The position numbers and the translations under genes are program-made. A model generated the notes under the pieces. It saw only the letters and a program-made list of their open reading frames with translations, was not told the origin of the DNA and did no database searches. DNA of 64,000 bases from assembly GCF_029338275.1 (NCBI RefSeq), contig NZ_CP119789.1, positions 2,480,001 through 2,544,000 on the forward strand. The letters run 5' to 3'. Source of the stretch: Haloarcula ordinaria (GTDB lineage: Archaea; Halobacteriota; Halobacteria; Halobacteriales; Haloarculaceae). This document shows positions 16,991 to 28,349 of this stretch, one piece after another. Positions within the stretch are counted from its first letter, which is position 1; each line of letters begins with the position of its first letter.

Positions 16991-19272
16991 TGTCGGGTGA
17001 GGAGTTCATCGGACGGGCGGACGAATCGCTGGACCGGACCTACGAGGCCCCGATGAGCCTCGGCGAGTACGTCGACACGGTCCTCGAGGAGCCCGAGATA
17101 GCCTCCCACGCGTCGAAGTACCTGCTCGCGGCTATCGAGGACGCCGGGACGCGGACGGTCATCGAGGAGGGCGACGAGAAACAGCGCTACCGCTTCTTCG
17201 ATGACCCGCACAACGACGGCGAACACGCCATCCTCGGGAACACCGAGGTGCTGAACCGGTTCGTCGACGACCTGCGCTCAATCGCCGCCGGCCGCGGGAA
17301 AGACGAGAAGATAATCTGGCTCGAAGGCCCCACGGCGACTGGCAAGTCCGAGCTCAAACGGTGTCTCATCAACGGGCTGCGTGAGTTCTCGAAGACGCCA
17401 GCCGGCCGGCGCTACACCGTGGAGTGGAACGTCGCCGGCGCGGGCGAGGACGACCCGGGCCTGACCTACGGCAGCCAGACCGTCGAGGACGAGGACGACT
17501 GGTACGAGAGTCCGGTACAGGTCCACCCCCTGACCGTGTTCCCCGAAGACGTGCGACGCGAGATACTCGACCGGGTGAACGAGCGGCTCGACGACCACAT
17601 CGAAGTCCGCGTCGACGGGCAACTGGACCCCTTCTCGCGGGAGGCCTACGACTACATCGAGGAGCAGTACCGCCGACAGGGCGTCAGGAACCTGTTCTCC
17701 TCGGTGACCGACCCGAAGCACCTCCGTGTGAAGAACTTCGTCGTCGACGTCGGTCGCGGAATCGGCATCCTCCACTCGGAGGACGAGGGGACCCCCAAGG
17801 AGCGCCTCGTCGGCTCGTGGATGCACGGGATGCTCCGCGAGCTGGACTCCAGGGGCCGGAAGAACCCCCAGGCGTTCAGTTACGACGGCGTCCTCTCGCA
17901 GGGCAACGGCCTGCTGACCATCGTCGAGGACGCAGCCCAGCACGCCGACCTGCTCCAGAAACTGCTGAACGTCCCCGACGAGAGCCGGGTCAAACTCGAC
18001 AAGGGCATCGGAATGGACATCGACACGCAACTCGTCATCATCTCGAACCCCGACCTCGAAGCCCAGCTCAACCAGCACGCCGAGCGCGAGGGGCAGGACC
18101 CGCTGAAAGCGCTGAAACGACGGCTCGACAAGCACGAGTTCACCTACCTGACGAACGTCTCGCTGGAGGCCCAGCTGCTCCGGCGGGAGCTGACCAACGA
18201 GACGACCGTCTGGGACCCGAGGTCCTGGGAGGATCTCGAAGACCGGATTCAGGAGCCGCTGACGATTACGGTCCGCAGCGACCTGGACACGGTGACAGAG
18301 AAGGAGCTGGCGCCTCACGCCGTCGAGGCGGCAGCGCTGTACGCCGTCGTCTCGCGGCTGGATACGGCCCAGCTACCCAACGGCCTCGACCTGGTCGACA
18401 AGGCGCTGCTGTTCGACCGGGGGTACCTGATGGAGGGCGACGAGCGGCTGGACATCGAGGACTTCGACCTCCAACCGACGGACGACGACGGGGAGCACGG
18501 CATCCCAGTCACCTACGTGCGAGACGTCATCGCAGACCTGCTCCACGAGACGCAGGACCGCCATCACCCCGACTTGCCCGTCGAACACGTCATCATGCCC
18601 CGTGACGTGCTGAACGCCGTCGCGGACGGCCTCGACGACGCGCCGGTGTTCTCGGCCGGCGAGGCCGGCGAGTACGAGGAGCGCGTCGTCCAGGTGAAAA
18701 ACGAGATATTCAGCGAACAGGAACGGGACGTCCTCGACGCACTGATGCGGGACAAGCGGGTCGACGAGGCCACCGTCGAGGAGTACATCGAGCACGTCTA
18801 CGCCTGGGAGTCCGACGACCAGATTACGAACGACCGCGGCGAGTTCGTCGACCCCGACCCGCTGAAGATGAAGGTGTTCGAGATAGAGCACCTCGGCCGG
18901 TTCGACGAGTCGAACTACAGCGGCAACGACCCGGACGAGGCCGTTCGGTCGTTCCGGACGGACAAGATAATCACCGCGCTGAACCGCCACGCGTGGCAGC
19001 GCCGCGACGAGGAGTTCCGCGTCAGCGATGTCAACCCGAAGGAGATTCCGGTCATCAAGACCGTCCTCGGCAGCCACGACTGGGACGACGTCCGACGGAC
19101 CTACGAGGACTTCGACCCACGACAGTGGGACAACCCACCGTCCGGCACGCAGACGGCCCGCCTCAAGCAGAAGGCGACGGAGAACATGGTCGAGATGTAC
19201 GACTACAGCCCCGCGTCGGCCGAACTGACCAGCCGACACGTCATGAAACAGGTGAGCTACCGATGGGACTGA
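16990..19272 (+). CDS. PrkA family serine protein kinase (second copy)
   Basis: The 760-residue PrkA paralogue starts at the last base of the preceding stop, so the two are translationally coupled. Walker A reads GPTATGKS (113-120), and the product keeps the family order (an AAA+ region, then a kinase-like C-terminal half). It has diverged well from the first copy: its N-terminus begins [20 protein letters not shown] and an insertion lies around 145-175. The two may form a hetero-oligomer, which is inference. Its last ten bases overlap the yeaH start. Confidence 0.93.
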   Translation: MSGEEFIGRADESLDRTYEAPMSLGEYVDTVLEEPEIASHASKYLLAAIEDAGTRTVIEEGDEKQRYRFFDDPHNDGEHAILGNTEVLNRFVDDLRSIAAGRGKDEKIIWLEGPTATGKSELKRCLINGLREFSKTPAGRRYTVEWNVAGAGEDDPGLTYGSQTVEDEDDWYESPVQVHPLTVFPEDVRREILDRVNERLDDHIEVRVDGQLDPFSREAYDYIEEQYRRQGVRNLFSSVTDPKHLRVKNFVVDVGRGIGILHSEDEGTPKERLVGSWMHGMLRELDSRGRKNPQAFSYDGVLSQGNGLLTIVEDAAQHADLLQKLLNVPDESRVKLDKGIGMDIDTQLVIISNPDLEAQLNQHAEREGQDPLKALKRRLDKHEFTYLTNVSLEAQLLRRELTNETTVWDPRSWEDLEDRIQEPLTITVRSDLDTVTEKELAPHAVEAAALYAVVSRLDTAQLPNGLDLVDKALLFDRGYLMEGDERLDIEDFDLQPTDDDGEHGIPVTYVRDVIADLLHETQDRHHPDLPVEHVIMPRDVLNAVADGLDDAPVFSAGEAGEYEERVVQVKNEIFSEQERDVLDALMRDKRVDEATVEEYIEHVYAWESDDQITNDRGEFVDPDPLKMKVFEIEHLGRFDESNYSGNDPDEAVRSFRTDKIITALNRHAWQRRDEEFRVSDVNPKEIPVIKTVLGSHDWDDVRRTYEDFDPRQWDNPPSGTQTARLKQKATENMVEMYDYSPASAELTSRHVMKQVSYRWD

Positions 19273-20573
19273 AAGACGACCTCGAACGGTACCGCGAAGT
19301 CGGTGAGGAGCGCCGCCAGGACTTAGCGGAGTTCATCCAGTACGGCGACCTTGGCCAGTCCCGTGGCGACAGCGTCCGAATCCCCATCAAAATCATCGAC
19401 CTCCCCAGCTTCGAGTACGACCAGCGGGACAAGGGCGGGGTCGGCCAGGGCGAAGGGGCAGAGCCGGGGGACCCGGTCGGCCAGCCACAGCCTCAGCCGG
19501 GCGACGGCGACGAGGACGGGGAACCCGGCGAGGAGGGTGGCGAGCACGAATACTACGAGATGGACCCCGAGGAGTTCGCCCAGGAGCTCGACGAGCAGCT
19601 CGGCCTCGACCTGGAACCGAAGGGGAAGAAGGTCTTAGAGGAGACGGAGGGCGACTTCACCGACATCACCCGGACCGGTCCGTCCAGCACGCTCGACTTC
19701 GAGCGCCTGTTCAAGCAGGGACTGAAGCGCAAACTCGCGATGGACTTCGACGAGGAGTACGTCCGCGAGGCGCTGAAAGTCGAAGGCTGGGGGCCGGCGA
19801 CGGTGTTCGAGTGGGCTCGCGAGCGACACATGCCCGTCTCGAAGGCCTGGATAGACGACGCCTACGACGAGCTCGACGGCGACGAGAAGTCGACGTGGGC
19901 TTCCATCGAGGAGATGGAGGCTAACGTCGAGAAGGTCGATACGCCGACGCGGATCCGCCGGGACGGAATCGAGCAGATTCCGTTCCGCCGTGAGGACGAG
20001 CGCTACCGCTACCCCGAAATCGTCGAGGAACGGGAGAAGAACGTGGTCGTCGTCAACATCCGCGACGTCTCCGGGTCGATGCGCCAGAAGAAGCGCGAGC
20101 TCGTCGAGCGGACGTTCACACCGCTGGACTGGTATCTCACCGGGAAGTACGACAACGCGGAGTTCGTCTACATCGCCCACGACGCCGACGCCTGGGAGGT
20201 CGACCGCGAGGAGTTCTTCGGCATCCGCTCGGGCGGTGGGACGCGCATCTCCAGCGCCTACGAACTCGCCGCGGAGGTGCTCGAATCCGAGTACCCGTGG
20301 AGCGAGTGGAACCGCTACGTGTTCGCCGCCGGTGACAGCGAGAACTCCTCGAACGACACCGGAGAACGGGTGATCCCGCTCATGGAGCAGATTCCGGCGA
20401 ACCTCCACGCCTACGTGGAGACCCAGCCCAGCGGGAACGCCATCAACGCGACGCACGCAGAGGAGGTCGAACGGAACTTCCGCGACACCGACAACGTCGC
20501 GGTGGCGTACGTCACGTCGCCGGAGGACGTCATCGACGCCATCTACGAGATTCTCAGCACGGAGGACAAATGA
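19263..20573 (+). CDS. YeaH/YhbH family protein (DUF444, von Willebrand A-like)
   Basis: The 436-residue protein begins [20 protein letters not shown] and has an acidic, Gly/Pro/Gln-rich linker (about 55-95). The C-terminal DUF444 domain contains a MIDAS-like DVSGS (Asp near 268) and [15 protein letters not shown]. Bacterial YeaH/YhbH acts with PrkA and SpoVR. The ATG at 19263 overlaps the end of the second prkA by ten bases. Its TGA overlaps the spoVR start (ATGA at 20570-20573), indicating tight coupling. Confidence 0.93.
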   Translation: MGLKDDLERYREVGEERRQDLAEFIQYGDLGQSRGDSVRIPIKIIDLPSFEYDQRDKGGVGQGEGAEPGDPVGQPQPQPGDGDEDGEPGEEGGEHEYYEMDPEEFAQELDEQLGLDLEPKGKKVLEETEGDFTDITRTGPSSTLDFERLFKQGLKRKLAMDFDEEYVREALKVEGWGPATVFEWARERHMPVSKAWIDDAYDELDGDEKSTWASIEEMEANVEKVDTPTRIRRDGIEQIPFRREDERYRYPEIVEEREKNVVVVNIRDVSGSMRQKKRELVERTFTPLDWYLTGKYDNAEFVYIAHDADAWEVDREEFFGIRSGGGTRISSAYELAAEVLESEYPWSEWNRYVFAAGDSENSSNDTGERVIPLMEQIPANLHAYVETQPSGNAINATHAEEVERNFRDTDNVAVAYVTSPEDVIDAIYEILSTEDK

Positions 20574-22561
20574 GCACCGACGATAGATTCGCCAAACAAC
20601 GCATCGCAGCGAACCTCGAGGAACCCGTGGCCGAAGCGGGCAACCTCGCCCGGAAGCTCGGCCTCTCGCCGTACCCGGTGAACTACTGGATCGTCGACTA
20701 CGACGAGATGAACGAGCTCATCGCCTACGGCGGGTTCCAGAACCGGTACCCGCACTGGCGCTGGGGGATGCAGTACGACCGCCAGCAGAAACAGAGCCAG
20801 TTCCTCGGCGGGAAGGCCTTCGAGATCGTCAACAACGACGACCCCGCACACGCCTTCCTCCAGGAGTCGAACACCCTGGCCGACCAGAAGGCCGTCATCA
20901 CCCACGTCGAGGCCCACGGCGACTTCTTCGCCAACAACGAGTGGTTCGGCCTCTTCGCGGACAACCCCGACGCCGCCGGGATGCTGGCCCGACACGGCGA
21001 GACCATCCGGGAGTACATGCAGGACCCGGACATCGCTCGCGGCGACGTCGAGCAGTTCATCGACCACGTCCTCTGTCTGGAGGACAACATCGACCAGCAC
21101 GAGCCCTACAGCCCCGTCGAGACCGTCGAAGAGCGCCTCGAGGAGATAGAGGGCGTCGACCCCGAAGACCAGCTCGAGAACCTCGACCTCTCGGAGGAGG
21201 TGAAGCGACAGGTCTTCGACGAGGAGTGGCTGGAGGCCCAGGCCGACGACGGCGAGAACGTCACGTTCCCGGCCGAACCGGAGAAAGACGTCCTCGGATT
21301 CCTGCGCAAGCACGGCAAGCAGTACGACGAGAGCGCCGAACGGGCCGTCGAGATGACCGACTGGCAGAAGGACCTGCTCGAACTGTTGCGCCGCGAAGCG
21401 TACTACTTCGCCCCCCAGAAGATGACGAAGGTCATGAACGAGGGCTGGGCGGCGTACTGGGAGTCGCTGATGATGACCGGCGAGCGGTTCGCCGGCGACG
21501 ACGAGTTCGTCCTCTACGCCGACCACATGGCCCAGGTGCTCGGGTCGCCGGGGCTCAACCCGTACAAGCTCGGCCTCGAACTCTGGGAGTACGTCGAGAA
21601 CACCGAGAACCGGCGGGAGGTCGTCGAGCGGCTCCTCAGAGTCGACGGAGTGTCCTGGCGGAACTTCACCGACGTCGTCGACTTCGGCGAAGTGCAGTCG
21701 CTGCTCGAACCCCCGGCGTGGGTGACCGACGTCGTCGGCCACCTCGACGACATCGACCCCGAGGACCCGCGGGTCGACGCGGACGCGCTGGCTGCCGCCC
21801 GCGCGGGCGAATTCGACGTGGAGTCGTATCCCTGGAAGGTACTGACCTACGACGGGATGGCCCAGCGCCACTACTCGCTGCTCAAGCCGCAGTTCCGGGG
21901 CTTCCTCTCGCGTATCGGGAAGTCCGAACTGGAACGCCTCTCGCGGTACATGTTCGACGACGCGCGGTACGACTCTATCGAGGCGGCGCTCGAAGACGTC
22001 GACTACACCCGCGGCTGGGAGCGGATGCGAGAGATCCGCGAGAGTCACAACGACGTGACCTTCCTGGACGAGTTTCTGACCCAGGAGTTCGTCGACGACA
22101 ACGACTACTTCACCTACGAGTACACCCACGCGTCCGGCGACTACCGCGTCACCTCGACCGACCACGAGGACGTCAAGAAGAAGCTGATGCTGCAGTTCAC
22201 CAACTTCGGCAAGCCGACCATCGTGGTCGAGGACGGCAACTACCGCAACCGCAACGAGCTGCTCCTCGCCCACCAGTACAACGGCGTCATGCTGAACACC
22301 AGCAAGGCCATCGACGTCCTCAAGCGGGTGTTCGAGCTCTGGGGACGACCGGTGAGCCTGCTGACAATCGTCAAGGAGTTCGACGACCACGACGTGGAAG
22401 TGGCCAGGCGGCGTGACCGCGAACCCGAACCCAGGGAGGTCGGCAAGCGCATCGAGTACGACGGCGAGAACGTCGTCGTCAACGACGTGGACTGGGCGGC
22501 GGTCGAGCATCTCGCCGCGACGGACATCGACTACAACACCAAACCGGAGGAGTGGCTCTGA
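20570..22561 (+). CDS. SpoVR family protein
   Basis: The 663-residue protein shows SpoVR signatures: [22 protein letters not shown] near the N-terminus (about 37-58), [33 protein letters not shown], and a C-terminal [18 protein letters not shown]. It is named after Bacillus SpoVR, needed for spore cortex formation, but is widespread in non-sporulating organisms with PrkA and YeaH. It is the last gene of the operon, overlapping yeaH by four bases. It is longer than the typical about 500 residues, with acidic insertions around 190-235. Confidence 0.93.
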   Translation: MSTDDRFAKQRIAANLEEPVAEAGNLARKLGLSPYPVNYWIVDYDEMNELIAYGGFQNRYPHWRWGMQYDRQQKQSQFLGGKAFEIVNNDDPAHAFLQESNTLADQKAVITHVEAHGDFFANNEWFGLFADNPDAAGMLARHGETIREYMQDPDIARGDVEQFIDHVLCLEDNIDQHEPYSPVETVEERLEEIEGVDPEDQLENLDLSEEVKRQVFDEEWLEAQADDGENVTFPAEPEKDVLGFLRKHGKQYDESAERAVEMTDWQKDLLELLRREAYYFAPQKMTKVMNEGWAAYWESLMMTGERFAGDDEFVLYADHMAQVLGSPGLNPYKLGLELWEYVENTENRREVVERLLRVDGVSWRNFTDVVDFGEVQSLLEPPAWVTDVVGHLDDIDPEDPRVDADALAAARAGEFDVESYPWKVLTYDGMAQRHYSLLKPQFRGFLSRIGKSELERLSRYMFDDARYDSIEAALEDVDYTRGWERMREIRESHNDVTFLDEFLTQEFVDDNDYFTYEYTHASGDYRVTSTDHEDVKKKLMLQFTNFGKPTIVVEDGNYRNRNELLLAHQYNGVMLNTSKAIDVLKRVFELWGRPVSLLTIVKEFDDHDVEVARRRDREPEPREVGKRIEYDGENVVVNDVDWAAVEHLAATDIDYNTKPEEWL

Positions 22562-22609
22562 GTCGGAGACGGGCGTGACGCTTTCGGCAGTGTGGGTCGA
22601 GCTGTTGGT

Positions 22610-22996
22610 ATGGGAAGCGAACGCATCCTGGTCTCGACGGACCGACGACTCTCTGTCGTCGACATCACCGAGAAGGTACAGAACGCCGTCCCGCCGGACC
22701 TTCAGGGGACCTGCACCGTGTTCGCCAGGCACACGACAACCGGTATCACCGTCAACGAGGCGGAGTCCCGACTGCTCGACGATTTCGAGACAGCGCTCTC
22801 TGACATCGTCGCCGACGAGGGGTGGGAGCACGATTCCCTCGACGGCAACGCCGACTCGCACGTCCGGGCGATGCTCGTCGGCCCGAGCGAGACGATACCC
22901 GTGATGGACGGCGACCTCGACCTCGGGACCTGGCAGTCCGTGTTACTGGTCGACTGTGACGGCCCGCGAGAACGCGCTATCGACGTCTGCTGGTGA
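22610..22996 (+). CDS. YjbQ family protein (UPF0047, secondary thiamine-phosphate synthase-like)
   Basis: The 128-residue protein has the UPF0047 signature: CTVFARHTTTGITVNEAE (about 36-53), followed by HDSLDGNADSHVRAMLVG and a C-terminal GTWQSVLLVDCDGPRERAI. Family members show weak thiamine-phosphate synthase activity; the physiological role is not settled. The ATG at 22610 is preferred to the GTG at 22592. It follows spoVR by 48 bases on the same strand. Confidence 0.9.
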   Translation: MGSERILVSTDRRLSVVDITEKVQNAVPPDLQGTCTVFARHTTTGITVNEAESRLLDDFETALSDIVADEGWEHDSLDGNADSHVRAMLVGPSETIPVMDGDLDLGTWQSVLLVDCDGPRERAIDVCW

Positions 22997-23012
22997 CCGG
23001 CGCGGAGACGGG

Positions 23013-24998
23013 TCAGTCCCGCGTGGCGTAGTCGTCGCCGTATATCTCCCGGAGTTTGGCCTCGAACTCGGTCCGGATGTTGCGCCGCTTCTTCTTCATC
23101 GACGGCGTCAGGAGGTCGTTCTCGGCCGTCCACTCCTCCGGCACGAGTGCGAACTGCTTGATGCGCTCGACCTTCTCCAAGGCCTCGTTTTCCGCGTCGA
23201 TGGCCTCCCCGACCCACGTACGGACGCGGTCGTCGGCACAGCGTGCGTAATCGTCCGCCGGCAGGTCGATGCCCTCGCGGTCCGCCCAGCGCTCGAGGTT
23301 CTCGAAGTTCGGAACGACCAGCGCGCCGATGAACTTCTGGTCGTCGCCGACGACCATTATCTGTTCGACCCGGTCGCTTGTCGCGAAGCGTTCCTCGATG
23401 GGTTGCGGGGCGACGTTCTTCCCGGTCGAGAGGACGAGCACCTCCTTGATGCGGTCGTGGTAGACGAGGAAGTCGTCGTCGGTGTGCTCGACGATGTCGC
23501 CGGTGCGGAACCACTGTTTGCCGTCGATTTCCGTGAAGGCGCGCTCGGTCGCGCCGGGCTGTTTCCAGTACCCACGGGTGACGTTTGGCCCGTCGACGAG
23601 CAGTTCGCCAAGCCGACCCTCGACGTCGTCGAACTGCTCGGCGTCGACGACGCTCTCGTCGATGTGGACGTCGACGTCTACGACGGGCGCGCCGAGCGTC
23701 CCGGGTCGGACGTCCTCGGGCGGGTTGATGGTGAGGATGGGCGACGTCTCCGTGAGCCCGTACCCCTCGATTATCGTGAGGTCCATGCCCAGGAACGTCT
23801 CGCAGAGTCGCTTCGAGAGGGTCCCGCCGCCGCTGACCATGAACTCCAGTTCGCCGCCGAGGTTCTCCTTGACGGTGCTGTAGACCAGTCGGTCGGCGAT
23901 GGCGTGCTTGAGACCGAGGACGAGCCCTGGGTCCTCGGTCCGAGTACGCTCGCGCGCCACGTCCATGGCCCACTCGAAGATGCGTTCCTTCACCGATGAT
24001 TCGGCGGCCTGAGTGCGCATCGAGTCGAAGATGCGCTCGTAGACCCGTGGGACGCTCGCGCCCATGTGGGGCTGTATCTGCTGGATATCGTCGGCGAGCG
24101 TGTCCGGGTTCTCGACGTACCCGACAGTCGCGCCCGACGCGAACATGAAGAAGTGCCCGGCGAGTCGCTCGAAGACGTGTGCCAGCGGCAGGAACGAGAT
24201 GGAACGGGTTCCGGGCTCGACGCTCGCGAGGTCCGGATGCTTGTCCGGCCGCGGGCCGAGGCGTTTGCGCGCCTGGTTGACGTTCGAGCGGAAGTTCTCG
24301 TGAGTCAGTTCGACGCCCTTCGGTCGTCCCGTCGTCCCCGAAGTGTAGATGAGACTCGCGAGGTCCTCTGGGTCGCGCTGGTCGAGCCAGGACTCGTAGG
24401 CTGCCTCGTCGAACGCATCTCTCCCTCGGTCGTGGACGGCGGCGAGCGAGTATACGTCCTCCCGGTCGACGTCGGTGTCGTCCATCACCACGATGAACGA
24501 CAGTGAGAGGTCGTCTTCGACCTCGAGGACTCGGCGGAGCAGCTCCTCGTTCTCGACCACGACGGCGTCGGCGTCCGGGTCGTCGAGCAGGTACTGGACC
24601 TGGTTGGAGGAGGACTCGCTGTACACCGTCGTGACGACGCCACCGGCCGAGAGCACGCCGAAGTCACAGAGCGCCCACTCCATCCGGGTGTTGGCGAACA
24701 GCCCGACCCGGTCGTCGGGCTCCATCCCGAGGTCCCGGAACCCAGCGGCGAGGTGCTTGACGATATCGTGCATTCGCTCGTAGGAAATAGTCGCGTACCC
24801 GCCCGGTGGGGCCGTCGAGATGACGTCCTCGCCCAGCGTCCGGTCGTAGACGCCGCCCTTGTACATCTGGGCGGGCCGGTCGGCGTTACGCTGTGCGGTC
24901 TCGGCGAACAACTCGCCAATCGTGTTGGTTCCGATGACGTCGTCGGTGTACCCTTCTTCGGCGTCGCGCCACGCCGGTCGCGAGTCGTCGCCTGACAT
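23013..24998 (-). CDS. Long-chain acyl-CoA synthetase (AMP-forming)
   Basis: The 661-residue AMP-binding enzyme activates fatty acids to acyl-CoA through an acyl-adenylate. It shows the P-loop-like motif LIYTSGTTGRPKG, the adenylate motif EGYGLTETSP, and GKQWFRTGDIVEHTDDDFL with the ensuing DRIKEVLVLSTGKNV, all normal for the family. It is of the bacterial FadD15-like long form. The ATG at 24998 is chosen because a TATA box sits about 30 bases upstream; an upstream ATG at 25025 overlaps that box. Confidence 0.93.
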   Translation of the reverse strand: MSGDDSRPAWRDAEEGYTDDVIGTNTIGELFAETAQRNADRPAQMYKGGVYDRTLGEDVISTAPPGGYATISYERMHDIVKHLAAGFRDLGMEPDDRVGLFANTRMEWALCDFGVLSAGGVVTTVYSESSSNQVQYLLDDPDADAVVVENEELLRRVLEVEDDLSLSFIVVMDDTDVDREDVYSLAAVHDRGRDAFDEAAYESWLDQRDPEDLASLIYTSGTTGRPKGVELTHENFRSNVNQARKRLGPRPDKHPDLASVEPGTRSISFLPLAHVFERLAGHFFMFASGATVGYVENPDTLADDIQQIQPHMGASVPRVYERIFDSMRTQAAESSVKERIFEWAMDVARERTRTEDPGLVLGLKHAIADRLVYSTVKENLGGELEFMVSGGGTLSKRLCETFLGMDLTIIEGYGLTETSPILTINPPEDVRPGTLGAPVVDVDVHIDESVVDAEQFDDVEGRLGELLVDGPNVTRGYWKQPGATERAFTEIDGKQWFRTGDIVEHTDDDFLVYHDRIKEVLVLSTGKNVAPQPIEERFATSDRVEQIMVVGDDQKFIGALVVPNFENLERWADREGIDLPADDYARCADDRVRTWVGEAIDAENEALEKVERIKQFALVPEEWTAENDLLTPSMKKKRRNIRTEFEAKLREIYGDDYATRD

Positions 24999-25023
24999 AG
25001 ACACCGATACAAGCTGCCGAGTC

Positions 25024-25034
25024 AAATATATAAG
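25024..25034 (-). promoter_or_regulatory. TATA box of the acyl-CoA synthetase gene
   Basis: The minus strand reads CTTATATATTT, centred about 30 bases before ATG 24998. This predicts a leader of only a few bases and decides between the two candidate starts. Confidence 0.6.
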
Positions 25035-25137
25035 GGAAGTTAACGGCTACTCCGTTTCGAATCGTTTCCGCAGAACCGCCTCAGTTCGAACGGTGTCCTA
25101 CCACACCCCGCTTCACAGCCGCATTGGTCCGGTCAGT

Positions 25138-25584
25138 TCACTCGATGTCGATGTCAGTGCCCTCGTCGGAACTGTTCTCGACGAAGAACTCGACCTCGAG
25201 CACGCCGTTGCGGTAACTCGCGTGCACGTCCTCGGGGTCAGGACTGGCCGGGAGCGAAATGCGCTCGTGGACGGTCCGTCGGCGCGACTCGTACTCGTCG
25301 CCGACCTCGTGTTCGCCACGGATGACCAGCAGGTCGTCGTGGAGCCGCAGCGAGAGTTCGTCGCGCTCGAACCCGGGGATGTCGGCCAGCACGACGAAGC
25401 CCGAGTCGGTCTCGTCGATGCTGATGCCCGCGTCCCAGGCGTCGGCCGCGAGTGCGGGCCGGTCCCAGTCACGCCGCATCTCGTCCCAGTCGCTTCGCAC
25501 CTCGTCCCAGCCGCCGAACATCTCGCGGCGCATCTGGTCGAAGAGCTGTTCCATGCTGTCGAAGGGGTATCTTCGGGTTCCCAT
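25138..25584 (-). CDS. Hsp20/alpha-crystallin small heat-shock protein
   Basis: The 148-residue protein has an N-terminal arm rich in Asp, Arg and Met (MEQLFDQMRREMFGGWDEV) and an alpha-crystallin domain from about residue 52 (ISIDETDSGFVVLADIPGF to YRNGVLEVEF). The usual C-terminal I-x-I/V motif may be DIDIE at the end. It works as an ATP-independent holdase. The ATG at 25584 fits a TATA box at 25609-25617; upstream in-frame sequence is non-coding. Confidence 0.93.
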   Translation of the reverse strand: MGTRRYPFDSMEQLFDQMRREMFGGWDEVRSDWDEMRRDWDRPALAADAWDAGISIDETDSGFVVLADIPGFERDELSLRLHDDLLVIRGEHEVGDEYESRRRTVHERISLPASPDPEDVHASYRNGVLEVEFFVENSSDEGTDIDIE

Positions 25585-25608
25585 AACACCGTACTGATGG
25601 CTGTTTGA

Positions 25609-25617
25609 AAATATAAA
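25609..25617 (-). promoter_or_regulatory. TATA box of hsp20
   Basis: The minus strand reads CTTTATATTTT about 28 bases before ATG 25584, consistent with an almost leaderless transcript. Confidence 0.55.
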
Positions 25618-25754
25618 GTAGTAGTCACCTGTGCTAGCAGCAGGCCAGTCCATCGGTGGACGGCGAGGTACGTGTGTGGGCATTGGGCTACAGGTCTGTC
25701 GGCGCTCGACATCCGACCGGACCCTTTTTCGCGGGCCGCCGGCAAGCGGAGTGT

Positions 25755-26591
25755 ATGACAGACGGGTGGTTCGTCGGCGTGGACCCCGACGACGTGACGA
25801 CTGCTGCAGAGCGTGTCCGGAGCGGGCGCGCCGACGGTCCTGAAGCGTGGCCCGCACAGGCAGTCGAAGCCGGGTTCGTCGACGACGAGACAGCCTACTA
25901 CGACCGGCTCAAGGCTGCGACCACGGCCGCCGCAACGGCGGCCGTCCGCGAGCGGGAGGGTGCTGACGACAAGCAGCTCGTCCACGCGGTCCGCGCGATG
26001 GCCGACTGCGAGCAGACCGCGAACGAACTCGCCGAGCGGGTCGCCGAGTGGGCGGGGAGCCGGTACGGTGAGTCCGGGAGTGGCATCGAGTACGCGCGGG
26101 CGGTCGCGGCCCGAACGGACGCCGAGGACGCCGACCAGGCACTCCGCTCGCTGGCCAAACAGACCGTCGCAGTCGCCGACGAGGCGGACGCACTCAGAGC
26201 GTACATCGAACGGACCGCGCCGGCCGTCGCGCCGAACCTCTCGATGCTCGCTGGTCCGGTGCTGGCGGCACGCCTCGTCTCGCTCGCCGGCGGCCTCGAG
26301 GCACTCGCGAAGAAACCCAGCGGGACCGTTCAGCTGCTCGGGGCCGAAGACGCCCTGTTCGCCCACCTCCAGGGCGGCGCGCCGTCACCGAAGCACGGCA
26401 TCATCTACACCCACGAGTACGTCAGGGGGACACGGCCGGCGGACCGCGGGTCGGCGTCGCGGGCGTTCGCGGGGAAACTCAGCATCGCCGCGCGAATCGA
26501 CCACTACAGCGGTGACCGACGCCCGGAGCTCGCCGAAGAGCTCGAAGAGCGTATCGAGACCATCCAGTCGCGTGGGGGTGAGGACGCGTGA
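25755..26591 (+). CDS. C/D box RNP scaffold protein Nop5 (Nop56/58 homologue)
   Basis: The 278-residue protein holds the Nop domain signature: an APNLSMLAGPVLAARLVSLAGG-type helix pair, then KPSGTVQLLGAEDALFAHL and PSPKHGIIYTHEYVRG. It bridges L7Ae-bound guide RNA and fibrillarin in the 2'-O-methylation particle. It is shorter than most archaeal Nop5 (about 400) because the N-terminal domain is reduced. The start at 25755 (MTDGWFVGVDPDD) is where coding bias starts. It overlaps the fibrillarin start (GTGA at 26588-26591). Confidence 0.93.
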   Translation: MTDGWFVGVDPDDVTTAAERVRSGRADGPEAWPAQAVEAGFVDDETAYYDRLKAATTAAATAAVREREGADDKQLVHAVRAMADCEQTANELAERVAEWAGSRYGESGSGIEYARAVAARTDAEDADQALRSLAKQTVAVADEADALRAYIERTAPAVAPNLSMLAGPVLAARLVSLAGGLEALAKKPSGTVQLLGAEDALFAHLQGGAPSPKHGIIYTHEYVRGTRPADRGSASRAFAGKLSIAARIDHYSGDRRPELAEELEERIETIQSRGGEDA

Positions 26592-27220
26592 CGCTCCCGA
26601 CGGGCGTCGAGCGACACGAGTTCGACGGCGAGACCAGCATCGCCACCCAGGGAGACCCCGTCTACGGCGAGCGGACCGACGACCCGTGGCGACGTTGGGA
26701 CCCACACCGGTCGAAACTCGGGGCGATGCTCGAACTGGGGATGGACACGGGACTCTCGGGCGGGGAGACGGTCCTCTATCTGGGCGCCGCGGCGGGGACG
26801 ACGGCGAGCCACGTCGCCGACTTCTGCGGGCCGACGTACGCCGTGGAGTTCGCGCCCCGTCCGATGCGCGATCTGCTGACCGCCGCCGAGAGCCGCCAGC
26901 GGCTCTTTCCGCTGCTGAAAGACGCCCGGAAGCCGGAAACCTACGCCCACGTCGTCGAACCGGTCGACGTCGTCGTCCAGGACGTCGCGACCCGCGGACA
27001 GGGGCGCGTCGCGAACCTCAACGAGCAGTTCCTGTCCGGGGACGGCCGGTTGTTGGCGGCCATCAAGGCGCGAAGCGAAGACGTGACGGCCGACCCCGAA
27101 ACGGTGTTCGAACGCGTGCGCTCGGACCTCGAGCAGTCGTACGAGGTGCTCGAGACGGCGAGACTCGACCCGTACCACGCCGACCACCTCGGCGTGGTGG
27201 CGACGCCGCGAGACGAGTAA
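26588..27220 (+). CDS. flpA: Fibrillarin-like rRNA/tRNA 2'-O-methyltransferase
   Basis: The 210-residue SAM-dependent methyltransferase shows motif [16 protein letters not shown] (about 61-75), then [14 protein letters not shown] (the acidic SAM contact) and [13 protein letters not shown]. It is the catalytic subunit of the C/D-box RNP, guided by Nop5-bound RNA to methylate ribose 2'-OH groups. It starts with GTG overlapping the nop5 stop, and the pair is co-transcribed as in most archaea. Confidence 0.94.
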   Translation: MTLPTGVERHEFDGETSIATQGDPVYGERTDDPWRRWDPHRSKLGAMLELGMDTGLSGGETVLYLGAAAGTTASHVADFCGPTYAVEFAPRPMRDLLTAAESRQRLFPLLKDARKPETYAHVVEPVDVVVQDVATRGQGRVANLNEQFLSGDGRLLAAIKARSEDVTADPETVFERVRSDLEQSYEVLETARLDPYHADHLGVVATPRDE

Positions 27221-27269
27221 CCGGCCGGTGACGGAAGGCTTTAGCACGTCGCTTGCGATGCACGACTCG

Positions 27270-28349
27270 ATGGACGAGACGGGGTCCGCCGAGAACTTCA
27301 CGCGGATGGGGACGCTCGGTATCGAAGAGGAGTTCTACGTGGTCGACGAGTACGGACGGCCGACGTCCGGGACTGACGAACTCGTCTACGAGAGCGACCC
27401 GCCGGCCCTCCTCGAGGACCGACTCGACCACGAGCTGTTCAAGTGCATCATCGAGACCCAGACGCCGCTCATCGAGCGACCCGAAGACGCCCGCGAGCAG
27501 TTGCTGTCGGTTCGGGAGGCGCTGGTCGACCACGCCCGTCGGCACGGGTTCGGCATCGCCGCGGCCGGCCTGCATCCCGCGGCGAAGTGGCGCGAGCTCG
27601 AACACGCCGAGAAACCGCGGTATCGTGCGCAACTCGACCGCATCAAGTACCCACAGCACCGGAACACCACAGCGGGCCTGCACGTCCACGTGGGCGTCGA
27701 CGACCCGGACAAGGCCGTCTGGATAGCCAACGAACTCCGCTGGCACGTCCCGCTGCTGCTCGCCGTCTCCGCGAACTCGCCGTTCTGGAACGGGTTCGAC
27801 ACCGGCCTCCAGTCGGCCCGGGCGAAGATCTTCGAGGGGCTCCCGAACACCGGGATGCCGACAGCCTTCGAGGACTACGACGCATTCGAGCGCTACGAGC
27901 GCCGGATGATACAGACCGGGAGCATCGACGACCGGGGCGAGCTCTGGTTCGACGTGCGGCCGCACTCGGGCCACGGGACCGTGGAGGTCCGCGCGCCCGA
28001 CGGCCAGCCGGACCCGGAGCGAGTCCTCGCGTTCGTCGAGTACGTCCACGCGCTCGTGACGGACTACGCGGCACGCTACGAGGACGGCGAGTCGGGAACC
28101 GAAATCCGTCGCGAGTTCTTAGCCGAGAGCAAGTGGCGCGCGATTCGACACGGCCAGTCCGCGTCGTTGCTCACGCCGGACGGGACGGATACGGCGCCCG
28201 TCGGCGACCTGGTCGCCGCGGAGTGTGACCGCCTTGACGTCGACGGCCTCCAGTCGGTGTTCGACCAGGAGAGCGGTGCGGTCAGGCAGCGACGCCTCCG
28301 AGCGGACGGCATCGAGCCGGTATGCGAGGCCGTCAGAATCGGCCAGTAG
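27270..28349 (+). CDS. gshA: Glutamate-cysteine ligase, haloarchaeal GshA type
   Basis: The 359-residue protein belongs to the GCS2/YbdK-type carboxylate-amine ligases. It has [17 protein letters not shown] at the N-terminus, [18 protein letters not shown] in the middle and [19 protein letters not shown] later. Haloarchaea make gamma-glutamylcysteine as their main low-molecular-weight thiol, and members of this family are the known ligases; the assignment rests on that. The ATG at 27270 ([10 protein letters not shown]) was chosen over 27258 and GTG 27228. Confidence 0.88.
   Translation: MDETGSAENFTRMGTLGIEEEFYVVDEYGRPTSGTDELVYESDPPALLEDRLDHELFKCIIETQTPLIERPEDAREQLLSVREALVDHARRHGFGIAAAGLHPAAKWRELEHAEKPRYRAQLDRIKYPQHRNTTAGLHVHVGVDDPDKAVWIANELRWHVPLLLAVSANSPFWNGFDTGLQSARAKIFEGLPNTGMPTAFEDYDAFERYERRMIQTGSIDDRGELWFDVRPHSGHGTVEVRAPDGQPDPERVLAFVEYVHALVTDYAARYEDGESGTEIRREFLAESKWRAIRHGQSASLLTPDGTDTAPVGDLVAAECDRLDVDGLQSVFDQESGAVRQRRLRADGIEPVCEAVRIGQ

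Noticed and set aside
20543..22861. 772-codon frame opposite spoVR
   Set aside because: The spoVR strand has family motifs and coupling to yeaH; the opposite frame has none.
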